A stretch of 64,000 bases of DNA from CAWBFD01 sp963788115 (GCA_963788115.1 CAWBFD010000004.1:744001-808000), one strand, 5' to 3'; counted from the stretch's first letter, positions 36,577 through 44,261 are shown. Program-made: numbers and translations. Notes: generated by a model not told the origin, from the sequence alone.

Positions 36577-37959
36577 ATGCGTTCTTGGGCCGATGCCGAG
36601 CACCGGCCGTTCTGGCTCGATCAGGATCGCGGCTTCGACCCGCTGCCGCCGCTCGAGGGAGAGGCCGAGGCCGACCTGGTGGTGGTCGGCGGCGGCCTCA
36701 CGGGCACGTGGGCGGCGCTCCAAGCGGTCGAGGGCCATCCGGACCGCTCGGTCGTCCTGCTCGAGGGAGGCCGGCTCGCGGACGGGGCTTCGGGGCGAAA
36801 CGGCGGCTTCTGCATGGCCACGCTCACCCACGGGATCGGCAACGGCCTCGAACGCTGGCCGGAAGAGATGGATGCGATCGAACGCCTCGGCCGGGAGAGC
36901 TTCGCCGGGATCAGGGACTCGGTCGCGCGCCACCGGATCGACTGCGGCTTTGAGCAGACGGGATCGCTCGACGTCGCCACGGCCCCGCACGAGGTGCCGT
37001 GGGTGGAGGAGCAGTTCGAACTGGCGCGCCGGTTCGGCTGGGAGGCGGAGCTGTACGACCGCGAAGGGGTCCAGGCCGAGGTGCGGTCGCCGACGTATCA
37101 CGCCGGGGTATGGATCGACTATGCGGCGATGGTCGATCCGGCCCGCCTCAACTGGGGGCTGGCGCGCGCGGCGCAGGCGAACGGCGCGCGGATCCACGAG
37201 GGCTCGCCGGTGACGGCGCTGCGGCGTGACGGGGCGGGCGTCCGCGCTGACGCCGCCGCCGGCAGCGTCCGGGCCCGCCGCGCCCTGGTCGCCACCAGTG
37301 CCTTCCCGCCGCTCTTGCGGGCGGTCCGCCGCTACGTCGTCCCCGTCTACGACTACGTGCTGGTGACCGAGCCGCTCTCGGCGGAGCAGCGCGCGGCCAT
37401 CGGCTGGGCGAACCGCCCGGGGCTCGGTGACATGGCCAATCAGTTCCACTACTACCGGCTCACCGCCGACGACCGCATCCTCTGGGGCGGCTACGACGCG
37501 ATCTACCACTTCGGGAACCGGGTCGCCCCTGATCTCGAGCATCGCCCGCAGACCTTCACGACTCTCGCCGGCCACCTCTTCGAGACCTTCCCGCAGCTCG
37601 AGGGGCTCCGATTCACGCACCGATGGGCAGGAGCGATCGACACCTGCAGCAGGTTCTCGATGATGTTCTGTCCCGCCCTCGGCGGACGAGCGCTCTACGT
37701 CGGGGGATTCACCGGGCTGGGGGTGGGGGCCAGCCGGTTCGGCGCGCGCGTCGGCCTCGACCTGCTCGATGGGCGCGAGACCGAGGCGACCCGGCTGGAG
37801 CTCGTCCGCACCCGCCCGATCCCGTTCCCTCCCGAGCCGCTCCGCTGGCTCGGGATCGAGCTCACCCGCCGGGCGCTCGACCGTGCCGACCGCAGCCAGG
37901 GGCGTCGCGGACCCTGGCTGCGAATGCTCGACCGGCTGGGTCTGGGCTTCGACAGCTGA
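36577..37959 (+). CDS. FAD-dependent oxidoreductase, DAO family (gamma-glutamylputrescine oxidase-like)
   Basis: A 460-residue flavoprotein. The FAD motif is 'ADLVVVGGGLTGTWAALQ' (about residues 32-49), followed by the DAO-type 'GASGRNGGFC' where flavin contact is expected. The C-terminal 'GRALYVGGFTGLGVGASR' completes FAD binding. The order and the N-terminal 'PFWLDQ' style resemble PuuB-like gamma-glutamylputrescine oxidases, which would convert an amine to an aldehyde and fit the aldehyde dehydrogenases and aminotransferase in this window. Start: ATG 36577, with GTG at 36574 as alternative; the family B repeat ends 6 bases upstream. A rho-independent terminator follows at 37996. Confidence 0.82.
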   Translation: MRSWADAEHRPFWLDQDRGFDPLPPLEGEAEADLVVVGGGLTGTWAALQAVEGHPDRSVVLLEGGRLADGASGRNGGFCMATLTHGIGNGLERWPEEMDAIERLGRESFAGIRDSVARHRIDCGFEQTGSLDVATAPHEVPWVEEQFELARRFGWEAELYDREGVQAEVRSPTYHAGVWIDYAAMVDPARLNWGLARAAQANGARIHEGSPVTALRRDGAGVRADAAAGSVRARRALVATSAFPPLLRAVRRYVVPVYDYVLVTEPLSAEQRAAIGWANRPGLGDMANQFHYYRLTADDRILWGGYDAIYHFGNRVAPDLEHRPQTFTTLAGHLFETFPQLEGLRFTHRWAGAIDTCSRFSMMFCPALGGRALYVGGFTGLGVGASRFGARVGLDLLDGRETEATRLELVRTRPIPFPPEPLRWLGIELTRRALDRADRSQGRRGPWLRMLDRLGLGFDS

Positions 37960-37995
37960 TATGTCCCGACGTTTGTCAAGCCCCAACGGCTGAAG

Positions 37996-38018
37996 GCCCG
38001 CCGCAAGGCGGGCTTTTT
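37996..38018 (+). terminator. Rho-independent terminator
   Basis: GCCCGCC (37996-38002), loop GCAA, GGCGGGC (38007-38013), then TTTTT. Thirty-six bases after the flavoprotein stop; clear plus-strand terminator for the ThDP enzyme/flavoprotein unit. Confidence 0.92.
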
Positions 38019-38236
38019 CGTGCTCGAGGGGCGGCGGGTCCGGCGAGAAGCGCGACGCGCGGTCAGGCTGATATTCGCGGATCCGGGTGGCCGCAGGACC
38101 GGGTTTCGTCGAGAAGGCCCGCGCTCTAGGAACGAGCGTCGCCGGCAAGCGCCCGGCTGCTCATAGCTGTTTCGCGGATGCCCTCGCGCGAGGGCCGGTG
38201 CACGCCGCCCCTCGAGCAGTCAGCCGGGGTGGTCCG

Positions 38237-39316
38237 TCACTCGACCCGGGCTATCGCCCAGCAAAAGCCGGCGAGCTCGCGGGCAACCGCGACTGCGATC
38301 AGCGTCCTGCGCTTGCCGCGTCGCTGCATCCGCGACCAGACGCGGTGAAGGCGCCGCTGGGTCGACCAGCTGATCGCGATCGCCTCGGCGGGTTGGCCCT
38401 GGTGGCGGCGTTCGATCTCGGGCCCGACCCGGGGTTGGTTTCGATAGTGCCAGGCGGCCTCGACCAAGAGGCGACGAGCATGGCGCGAGCCCGAGCGGGT
38501 GATCGAGCCCAAGCGCCTGCTCTCGCCGGTCGAGTGCTCGGAGGGGACCAGGCCGAGATAGCTCATCAACTGCCCCGCCTTGGCGAAGCGCTCGAAATCA
38601 CCGGTCTCCGAGCAGAGCCCGATCGCGGTCAGGGTGTCGACCCCGCGCAGGCAGCGAAGCCGCCCGACCTCGCGCGCCCAGGGCGAGTCGGGGATCTGAG
38701 CGACGATCTGGCGCTCGAGCTCTGCCCGTCGATGGATCAGCGCCTCGACCGCGCCGCGATAGTCGAGCAGGGTCGCCTGGGCCGGTGCCTCTGCCAGCTC
38801 CACCTTCGCCAGCCAGGCGCGATGGCGCTCGGTCCAGGCCCGGCCCTCGAAGCGGACCTCGTGGCGTAGCAGCAGCTTGGAGAGCCGATGGCGGGCTCGC
38901 ATCAGGTCCTGGCGCACGTCCTCGCGGGCTCGGACCAGGTCGCGAAGCGCCTCCTCGGGCGGGCCGGGAACGCGGACCGGGTGAAGCTTTCCGGCGAGCA
39001 GAAGGCGCACCAGATGCTCGGCGTCGCGGCGATCGGTCTTCAGCTTGTCGGTCGCGCCGCGGGGGATCTTGCCCGGCGCCGCGACCACGCACTCGACCCC
39101 GGCGACGTCGAGCGCTCGGGCGAGCCCATAGCCGGTCGGCCCGGCCTCATAGCTCGCCCTCACCGGGCCCTCGAGCGAGCTGCAGAGCTTCACCACCGGC
39201 GCGCTCTCGCCGCCGAGTCGCTGGAAGCACAGCTCGCCGGTCTCAGAATCGAGGATCGCCGCGACCACCTTCGCGGCATGAACATCGAGACCCACCAGGG
39301 TCCTAGCCTTCGCCAT
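38237..39316 (-). CDS. IS110-family transposase
   Basis: A 359-residue full-length DEDD recombinase. The RuvC-like N-terminal domain shows Asp in 'LVGLDVHAAKVVAAILD' (about residue 10), Glu in 'ASYEAGPTGYGLARAL' (about 56) and 'DKLKTDRRDAEHLVRLLLAG' with the last two Asp. The C-terminal transposase domain has 'LTAIGLCSETGDFERFAKAG', 'LMSYLGLVPSEHSTGESRRL' and the catalytic Ser region 'GSITRSGSRHARRLLVEAAW'. No frameshift or stop, so it may be active. ATG start. IS110 enzymes work with a structured RNA made from the element's noncoding end. Confidence 0.96.
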   Translation of the reverse strand: MAKARTLVGLDVHAAKVVAAILDSETGELCFQRLGGESAPVVKLCSSLEGPVRASYEAGPTGYGLARALDVAGVECVVAAPGKIPRGATDKLKTDRRDAEHLVRLLLAGKLHPVRVPGPPEEALRDLVRAREDVRQDLMRARHRLSKLLLRHEVRFEGRAWTERHRAWLAKVELAEAPAQATLLDYRGAVEALIHRRAELERQIVAQIPDSPWAREVGRLRCLRGVDTLTAIGLCSETGDFERFAKAGQLMSYLGLVPSEHSTGESRRLGSITRSGSRHARRLLVEAAWHYRNQPRVGPEIERRHQGQPAEAIAISWSTQRRLHRVWSRMQRRGKRRTLIAVAVARELAGFCWAIARVE

Positions 39317-39343
39317 GTCGGCGCCCTCCTATGGAGTTGGGTC

Positions 39344-39395
39344 GCGCCGCAGGGTCAAGCTGCGGCGCACTTGTTCACCCGCTTCGGGGCGGGTG
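39344..39395 (-). ncRNA. Candidate IS110 bridge RNA hairpins
   Basis: Upstream of the transposase on its own strand are two perfect stems: GCGCCGCAG/CTGCGGCGC (39344-39352 with 39360-39368, 7-base loop) and CACCCGC/GCGGGTG (39376-39382 with 39389-39395, 6-base loop). IS110-group elements are known to encode a bridge RNA in the end upstream of the transposase. I infer that the 39317-39445 region is that RNA; the target- and donor-binding loops were not assigned. Confidence 0.45.
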
Positions 39396-39575
39396 CCGAC
39401 CTATGGCTATCTGCCCGGCCGGACGTTCACCGGGACATAGGGTCTAGTGCTGTCGAGAACCGACCCAGGGCCCAGTTCCGAGAGAGCCAGTCGGGCGTTT
39501 GGGTCGAGGCGTGGATGACGGCGGCGTACGATCCGCCTCCGAAATGCTGTCAGTCCCAACGAAGGAGGTGCTGCG

Positions 39576-39926
39576 ATGCCGCCGGCAAGTCACGAGGACG
39601 CGAACCTGGTCGTCCAGCTGGCCCAGTGGGGTGCGATGATCGATCTGGGGGAGGCACTCGGAGCCGTTTTCGGCGAGGAGTTCGACCCGGAGACCGCCGA
39701 CACCAACGACCCTCCGGTCCGCACGATCCTCGCGTACGGGGAGACCATCGGGACGCTGGTCAAGAACGACCTGCTCGATCGAGGACTCGTGTTGGACTGG
39801 CTTTGGGTCCAGGGACTGTGGGAGCGGGTCGGGCCGGCGGCGCGGCGGGCACGTGAGCGATTCGGCGCCGAAGCGCTGTATGAGAACTTCGAGGCGCTGG
39901 CACGGGCGCAGGCGGGCCAGGGTTAA
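39576..39926 (+). CDS. Hypothetical protein, 116 residues
   Basis: A small all-helical, acidic protein beginning 'MPPASHEDANLVVQLAQWGA' and containing 'LDRGLVLDWLWVQGLWERVG', 'PAARRARERFGAEALYENFE'. The W-rich middle and length recall small DUF4760-like proteins, but I am not sure. GGAGGTG, 7 bases before the ATG, is among the best ribosome sites in the window and fixes the start. It lies next to the IS110 element, outside its presumed 5' end, and is convergent with the RraA-like gene. Confidence 0.7.
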   Translation: MPPASHEDANLVVQLAQWGAMIDLGEALGAVFGEEFDPETADTNDPPVRTILAYGETIGTLVKNDLLDRGLVLDWLWVQGLWERVGPAARRARERFGAEALYENFEALARAQAGQG

Positions 39927-39981
39927 CTCGCACCGGTTGACACAAGCATCCGCTAACGAGGTCGCCGTGGAATAGCGGAAG

Positions 39982-40602
39982 TCATCGTTCACGAACCGGC
40001 TCGCGGGCGATTTGCTCGCGAGAGGCGGCGTCTCCCGCCTCGACCTTGCGTGCCTCCGTCAGCACCTCCTCGATCTGACCGTCCGGGATCACGACAGCGC
40101 CGGACGAGTCGGCGAACACGTAATGGCCGGGCATCACCCCTACGCCGTCGAGGACTACTGGCACGTTTGCCTGAAACGGCGTGACGCGGTCACCTCCCCA
40201 GTGCGTCGCCTCACCCGAGCAGTAGGCCGCGAAATCGTAGCGTGCGAGCTCGTCGAAGTCGCGCAGGCGGCCATCCGTGAGCACCCCGGCGCACCCGTTC
40301 TGATGGAGGCGCATCAGCTTGGTGCCGCCGCCCATCGAGGTGTCGATGTAGCCGTTCGACGCCAGCACCACCACCTTGCCAGCCGGGTCGTCGCCGACTG
40401 CCTCGTTGAAGAGGTTGGCGAGGTTGTAGCGCTCGGGGTCGAGGGCGGCGGAGCAGCTCGGGAAGTAGGAGATCGTCACCGCCGGGCCGAACAGGATCCG
40501 CCCGGGCGTCGGGCTGACCAGGTCGAGGATGTGGCAGCGGTGACGATGCAGGCGACCCATCGCATCGACGAGGTCGGCGCACTTGAGGCCGGTGACATCC
40601 AT
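39982..40602 (-). CDS. RraA/HMG-aldolase family protein
   Basis: A 206-residue protein of the RraA family, which includes 4-hydroxy-4-methyl-2-oxoglutarate aldolases and RNase E inhibitors. The aldolase-type core 'NGCAGVLTDGRLRDFDEL' carries the metal/pyruvate-binding R-D pair, and 'GGDRVTPFQANVPVVLDGVG' with 'PGHYVFADSSGAVVIP' is the usual C-terminal motif. Retained catalytic residues and the metabolic operon make a small-molecule aldolase or decarboxylase more likely than RNase control. ATG 40602. Last gene of a four-gene minus-strand operon, 7 bases after the redoxin stop. Confidence 0.88.
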   Translation of the reverse strand: MDVTGLKCADLVDAMGRLHRHRCHILDLVSPTPGRILFGPAVTISYFPSCSAALDPERYNLANLFNEAVGDDPAGKVVVLASNGYIDTSMGGGTKLMRLHQNGCAGVLTDGRLRDFDELARYDFAAYCSGEATHWGGDRVTPFQANVPVVLDGVGVMPGHYVFADSSGAVVIPDGQIEEVLTEARKVEAGDAASREQIAREPVRER

Positions 40603-40609
40603 TTCCCGG

Positions 40610-41563
40610 CTACCCGAACGTGAACACGAACGCCTGGGCGCCTGGATCGAGGAAAGTGATCTCGAGCGTCCGCTCGCGGACCGCGTCGTGCTGGCGCAGG
40701 AGCTGGTACAGGCGGCCGTCCCGGAGCAGGCCGTTGCCGTCCTCGTCGACGTCCAGGCCGTGCGACGGGCCCGGAGCCTCGCCGTCGAGGAGCACGCGGA
40801 AGGGAATCGGATCTGGCGCTCCGCCAGACAGCACGAGATGCGCGTCGCGCGCGTCGAACCGGTAGGCGATGCTCCCGCCGGCCTGGTCGAGCACGACGTT
40901 CTCGCGCCCGATCGTCCAGTCGCCGGCGAGGGCCCAGTGGTTTGAGCGCAGGCGCTCGGGGAGCTCGTAGGCCCGGCGTTCGTCGAACGCATCGCCGTCC
41001 GGTGACGCGAAGTGCTCGCTGCGCCCGTAGCCGAGATACGTCTCGGGCGTCCGCAGGTGGTCCCAGTCGGCCTCCGCCTCGACGCCGAGCCCTTCGACGG
41101 AGACGAGCTCGCGCTCGACGCCGAGCAGCCGCTGGATGACGCGCTCCGACTGCTCGTAGCGTCCTTCGCCGAACTGGTGGTCACGGATGATGCCGTCCGC
41201 GTCGACGAAGTAGAGCGCCGGCCAGTAGTGGTTGTCGAAGGCGCTCCAGACTGCGTAGTCGTTGTCGGCCGCGACCGGGTAGTCGATCCCTCGCTCCTTC
41301 GTCGCCTGCCGCACGAGCTCGATCTCGTGCTCGAACGAGAACTCCGGCGTGTGGACCCCGATGACGACCAACCCGTCGTCCTGGTAGGCCTGCGACCACG
41401 CGCGGACATACGGCTCCTGGCGCAGCCAGTTGATGCACGTCAGCGTCCAGAAGTCGACGAGGACGACGTGGCCGCGCAGCTCGGCGGGACCGAGCGGCTC
41501 GGAGTTGAGCCACCCGGTCGCCCCGCCGAGCGAGGGCATGTGCAGACGTTCGAGGACGCTCAT
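40610..41563 (-). CDS. DipZ-like redoxin with C-terminal beta domain; CxxC degenerate
   Basis: A 317-residue protein. Residues 1-165 are a thioredoxin-fold domain of the DipZ/TlpA style ('VVLVDFWTLTCINWLRQEPY', 'VVIGVHTPEFSFEHE', 'YPVAADNDYAVWSAFDNHYW', 'PALYFVDADG'). The active-site C-x-x-C reads C-I-N-W, so the second Cys is missing and normal disulfide exchange is doubtful. The C-terminal 150 residues match the carbohydrate-binding-like tail of DipZ proteins ('WALAGDWTIGRENVVL'). No membrane domain is present, unlike full DipZ. ATG overlaps the stop of the gene before it (ATGA). Confidence 0.82.
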   Translation of the reverse strand: MSVLERLHMPSLGGATGWLNSEPLGPAELRGHVVLVDFWTLTCINWLRQEPYVRAWSQAYQDDGLVVIGVHTPEFSFEHEIELVRQATKERGIDYPVAADNDYAVWSAFDNHYWPALYFVDADGIIRDHQFGEGRYEQSERVIQRLLGVERELVSVEGLGVEAEADWDHLRTPETYLGYGRSEHFASPDGDAFDERRAYELPERLRSNHWALAGDWTIGRENVVLDQAGGSIAYRFDARDAHLVLSGGAPDPIPFRVLLDGEAPGPSHGLDVDEDGNGLLRDGRLYQLLRQHDAVRERTLEITFLDPGAQAFVFTFG

Positions 41564-42546
41564 CTCCTCCTGAAGGACCCGACCCTAAACCACGTCCGCG
41601 GCGAAGACAACCCAGGACTCACGACTGTCGGAGGGACATAGGCGCGGATGATTCGCTGGTTTCGGTTGACGACCTTCAGCGAGGGCGATGTGACGTGTTC
41701 GAGCACCCGGGCTGCGAGTGGCATGCTCGGAGTGCGCCATACGTGTCGCTGCTCGAAGGGCCAGGCGTAGGTCGGATTGCCGTCGCGGACCAGTTCCAGC
41801 AGGCGTGGTTCGTCGAGGTCCCGGGCGGACCACTCGTACAGGCGCTGCAGCCGGGGTACGATCACCGCGTAGTCCAGCATCCGGCCAAGACGCTGCTCGT
41901 CGGCGATGTAGCGCTCCACGTCAAGCGCGAGCGGATAACGGTTTGGCAGCACACGGCGGAGTGAGAGGAACACTCCGGCCATCCCCAGCCGGGGATCACC
42001 TAGCAGGCGGCCGAGCGGGGCCAACCGGCCCAGGGCCAGGCACGGCGCCCCGAGGAGTGCGTGCGCGTACAGGACGCGCGCCAGCGCGACGTTCATGAAG
42101 AAGCGCTCCGGTGCGCTTTCTCCGTCGGCGAGGTTCCGATGCTCCAGGTAGCCGCCCACGATGCTGGCGTTGTGCGCTCGGTACCAGTTGCGCCCGGTCG
42201 GTCTTGCGCTGAACTCCAGCCAGAGCCGCACGGCCTGCGACGACGGCTCGCCGGCCAACCCGCCCAGCAGCCCGACCGCTTCGCACCCGTCCCGCAGCAG
42301 TCGCTCGTTCAACGCGCGCCACCACACGCTGCCGGGCGGTGACGCGTCGAGCGGGTTGAGAACGCTGCGCTGCGCCTGCCAGCGCATGAACGACAACGCC
42401 GCCCGTCGGAACGGCACGTGTCGCGGCGCGCGGCCCGTCGGCCCGCGGAACAGCTGCGCCATCAATGCAAGACGCGCTGCCGGATCGTCGCGCACGGCCG
42501 CGACCCGCGCCTCAGCCGACGCGAGCGCGCCCGCCTGGTGGCTCAT
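41560..42546 (-). CDS. Conserved-looking protein of unknown function, 328 residues
   Basis: I do not recognise the family with confidence. The protein begins 'MSHQAGALASAEARVAAVRD' and is rich in Trp, Arg and Leu: 'PGSVWWRALNERLLRDGCEA', 'PTGRNWYRAHNASIVGGYLE', 'FFMNVALARVLYAHALL', 'RVLPNRYPLALDVERYIADE'. It is mostly helical without clear membrane spans. The conserved-looking W/H/D residues could form an active site. Start set at ATG 42546, which overlaps the SnoaL-like stop (ATGA); the stop overlaps the redoxin ATG in the same way. It belongs to a tightly coupled four-gene operon. Confidence 0.7.
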   Translation of the reverse strand: MSHQAGALASAEARVAAVRDDPAARLALMAQLFRGPTGRAPRHVPFRRAALSFMRWQAQRSVLNPLDASPPGSVWWRALNERLLRDGCEAVGLLGGLAGEPSSQAVRLWLEFSARPTGRNWYRAHNASIVGGYLEHRNLADGESAPERFFMNVALARVLYAHALLGAPCLALGRLAPLGRLLGDPRLGMAGVFLSLRRVLPNRYPLALDVERYIADEQRLGRMLDYAVIVPRLQRLYEWSARDLDEPRLLELVRDGNPTYAWPFEQRHVWRTPSMPLAARVLEHVTSPSLKVVNRNQRIIRAYVPPTVVSPGLSSPRTWFRVGSFRRR

Positions 42547-42983
42547 CGCCGAGTAGTCTCGCTTCGCTCTGTAGGAGCCGCCGCCTCGTCTGGGGCCAGG
42601 GCTGCCGCGAGGGCGTCTGGCCAGTTGTCGAGGTACTCCACGCGGACGATGACGCCGTCGCGGAAGGTCATCACCTGGTGGTAGAGCTCGGCGTCGATCT
42701 CCACGCCGCTCGCCCTGCCCCGCCCGCGATGGCGGAGCCGAGTGGCAACGCGGTCTCCGGCGTCGACCACCTCCTGCGGCAGTAACTGGAGATCCTCGAA
42801 GGTCTCGTCGATCCCCTCGAAGAAGCGGATCACGTTCCGCGGCCCGAAACAGGAGTCGGACCGCTGCTGCGGCGGGAGGATCCAATCCACCTGCGGGTCG
42901 AAGTCCTTGACGGCCTCATCGAAGTCCCGCCGGTTGTAGGCGTCGATGAACGCGGCGCTCTTGTCGACGTTCTCTTGCGACAT
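42543..42983 (-). CDS. SnoaL/NTF2-like protein
   Basis: A 146-residue cone-shaped alpha+beta barrel protein. The N-terminus 'MSQENVDKSAAFIDAYNRRD' with 'FDEAVKDFDPQVDWILPP' is the usual SnoaL-like opening, followed by 'PRNVIRFFEGIDETFEDLQL' and the beta sheet 'VATRLRHRGRGRASG', 'VMTFRDGVIVRVEYLDNWPD'. Such proteins act as small isomerases, cyclases or ligand-binding domains; the specific role is not visible. ATG 42983 chosen for the family-typical MSQENV start. First gene of the minus-strand operon; a large nested palindrome lies upstream. Confidence 0.85.
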   Translation of the reverse strand: MSQENVDKSAAFIDAYNRRDFDEAVKDFDPQVDWILPPQQRSDSCFGPRNVIRFFEGIDETFEDLQLLPQEVVDAGDRVATRLRHRGRGRASGVEIDAELYHQVMTFRDGVIVRVEYLDNWPDALAAALAPDEAAAPTERSETTRR

Positions 42984-43022
42984 AGCGTGAGTATCCCGCT
43001 CAGGCCGTTCCACGTCCCGGCT

Positions 43023-43080
43023 CGCGCCGTGACCGGGACGATGAGCGTTCGCTCGTCGCCTTGACCCTGGTCACGGCGCG
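43023..43080. repeat. 58-bp nested inverted repeat between divergent genes
   Basis: Outer arms CGCGCCGTGACC (43023-43034) and GGTCACGGCGCG (43069-43080) are perfect 12-bp complements. Within lies CGATGAGCG-TT-CGCTCGTCG with one mismatch. It sits in the 186-base gap between the divergent SnoaL-like and peroxiredoxin-like genes, so an operator role is possible. Arms differ from the 45-bp family. Confidence 0.7.
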
Positions 43081-43169
43081 GCTTTTCGAGCGAGCTGAGC
43101 TTGGGTTCGGGCGACCCTGGCTTATTGGAAGTGATCGCCAAGGCAGACGCCCAAACCGATGGAGGTCGC

Positions 43170-43811
43170 ATGCGCTCCGACGTCGCACCCGGCGGGACGT
43201 TCCCGGACTACGAACTGCCCGATCACGCGAGCACTCCGCGAAAGCTCAGCGAGCTGCAGGGCGACGATCCCCTGATCCTCACGCTCGCGCGCGGCCACTA
43301 CTGCCCAAAGGAGCACCAGCAGCATCTCGAGCTCGCCGCCTTTTATCCAAAGATCGCCGTGGCCTACACCCAGATCGCCACCATCGCGACCGACGAGCAT
43401 CACGAGCTCCAGGAATTCCGCGCCTCGGTCGGCGCCCAGTGGGCCTTCCTCTCCGACCCGGGGCGCATCGTCCAGAAGGACCTCGGCATCCAGGAGTACA
43501 CCGACCCCGAGCACGACCCGATGATCCCGCACACTCTCGTGCTCAAGCCCGGGCTCGTCATCCACAACATCTACAACGGCTACTGGTTCTGGGGGCGTCC
43601 CTCGGTCGTCGACCTGTGGCACGACCTGCGGGCCGTGACGCGCGAGATCCGCCCCGACTGGGACCTGAGCGCCCCCGGGCTGCGCGAGGCCTGGGACGCG
43701 GGCGACCTCGCCCCCTTCCATGGTTGGAACAAACGCGGTGCTGGAAGTCGGACGGCCACCGAGTCGAGGGCCCACGTCGGCGCGTCCAGCGGGGGATCGG
43801 AGTCGACGTAG
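43170..43811 (+). CDS. Peroxiredoxin-like (AhpC/TSA) protein with foreign-looking tail
   Basis: A 213-residue redoxin. It opens 'MRSDVAPGGTFPDYELPDHA' and carries 'PLILTLARGHYCPKEHQQHL', where the Cys is the expected peroxidatic position, then 'TDEHHELQEFRASVGAQWAF' and 'MIPHTLVLKPGLVIHNIYNG'. It would reduce peroxides or act as a thiol oxidoreductase in the cytoplasm. GGAGG at 43161-43165, 4 bases before ATG 43170, fixes the start. After 'FHGWNKRG' the last 25 residues are Ser/Thr/Gly/Ala-rich and low in structure; the minus strand there reads a plausible other protein, so the 3' end may be rearranged or frameshifted. Confidence 0.8.
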   Translation: MRSDVAPGGTFPDYELPDHASTPRKLSELQGDDPLILTLARGHYCPKEHQQHLELAAFYPKIAVAYTQIATIATDEHHELQEFRASVGAQWAFLSDPGRIVQKDLGIQEYTDPEHDPMIPHTLVLKPGLVIHNIYNGYWFWGRPSVVDLWHDLRAVTREIRPDWDLSAPGLREAWDAGDLAPFHGWNKRGAGSRTATESRAHVGASSGGSEST

Positions 43812-43990
43812 ATGCGGGCTGCAGCCATCTTGCCGTTCTCGCCCCGAACGTAGACTGCGACGTCGCCGGCGGCGAGCGCACGCTGGTACTCCCCTCACGA
43901 TGTCTGGTTCGCCGAGCTCAGGGGGCATGATCTGTCACTCCTGCTACCGAACTCTCCCTCATTCTCCCACCTTATTTCTTGTGCCATCTG

Positions 43991-44021
43991 CCCCCCCCCC
44001 CCCACCCCCCCCCCCCCCCCC
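43991..44021. repeat. Poly-C tract (C13-A-C17)
   Basis: Thirty of 31 consecutive bases are C. The 70 bases to its left are much lower in GC than the rest of the window and have no coding sense. Either a mutable homopolymer or an assembly artefact; see the truncated flavoprotein reading into it. Confidence 0.9.
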
Positions 44022-44058
44022 GACCGCCGACGACGATGACGTCGTAGTCGCTGGTCAT
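44022..44058 (-). pseudogene. N-terminus of a flavoprotein gene cut off by the poly-C tract
   Basis: On the minus strand an ATG at 44058 overlaps the stop of the small gene before it (ATGA) and reads M-T-S-D-Y-D-V-I-V-V-G-G-R, the standard start of an FAD-binding Rossmann fold. The frame enters the poly-G (minus-strand) run exactly in the glycine-rich loop, and no flavoprotein sequence is found beyond it. I read this as a real gene start whose remainder is missing, most likely through a bad assembly join. Confidence 0.6.
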
Positions 44059-44261
44059 TCGGACGACACGACCACACCCTTGGCCTCGGCCATGTAGCGG
44101 TTGGCGGCCTCGGAGGCCTCATCCGGAGCGCTCCCGCTCTGGCGGGCGTCGATGTAGGCCGCGTACCAGTCCCACCAGTCGTGCGGTGGGGCGACCGCCT
44201 CGAACGCGCCGTGACGCCCGGAGGTCTCGTGCAGTAGCTCTGCCAGGGCGGCGACGTCCAT
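44055..44261 (-). CDS. Small conserved protein of the VOC-adjacent type, 68 residues
   Basis: Reads 'MDVAALAELLHETSGRHGAF', 'EAVAPPHDWWDWYAAYIDAR', then 'QSGSAPDEASEAANRYMAEA'. The W-rich 'PPHDWWDWYAAY' centre followed by an amphipathic helix resembles short proteins I recall beside glyoxalase/bleomycin-type genes in Actinomycetota. No biochemical role is known to me. One base separates it from the VOC stop on the same strand, and the truncated flavoprotein overlaps its own stop, so three genes formed one unit. Confidence 0.72.
   Translation of the reverse strand: MDVAALAELLHETSGRHGAFEAVAPPHDWWDWYAAYIDARQSGSAPDEASEAANRYMAEAKGVVVSSE

Larger units (their letters stand above)
38180..39445 (-). 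mobile_element. IS110-family insertion sequence (approximate limits)
   Basis: A complete IS110-type transposase gene (38237-39316) with a noncoding stretch on each side. Exact ends cannot be set by eye, because IS110 elements have no clear terminal inverted repeats and make no target duplication. On the 3' side a perfect 16-bp palindrome (GCCCTCGCGCGAGGGC, 38180-38195) lies 42 bases from the gene. On the 5' side, at least 39317-39445 is hairpin-rich and would hold the element's guide (bridge) RNA. The insertion sits between the flavoprotein terminator and a small hypothetical gene. Confidence 0.7.

Noticed and set aside
38180..38195. Perfect 16-bp palindrome GCCCTCGCGCGAGGGC as a terminator
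   Set aside because: No T-run on either side. It may be part of the IS110 end, but is not a standard terminator.
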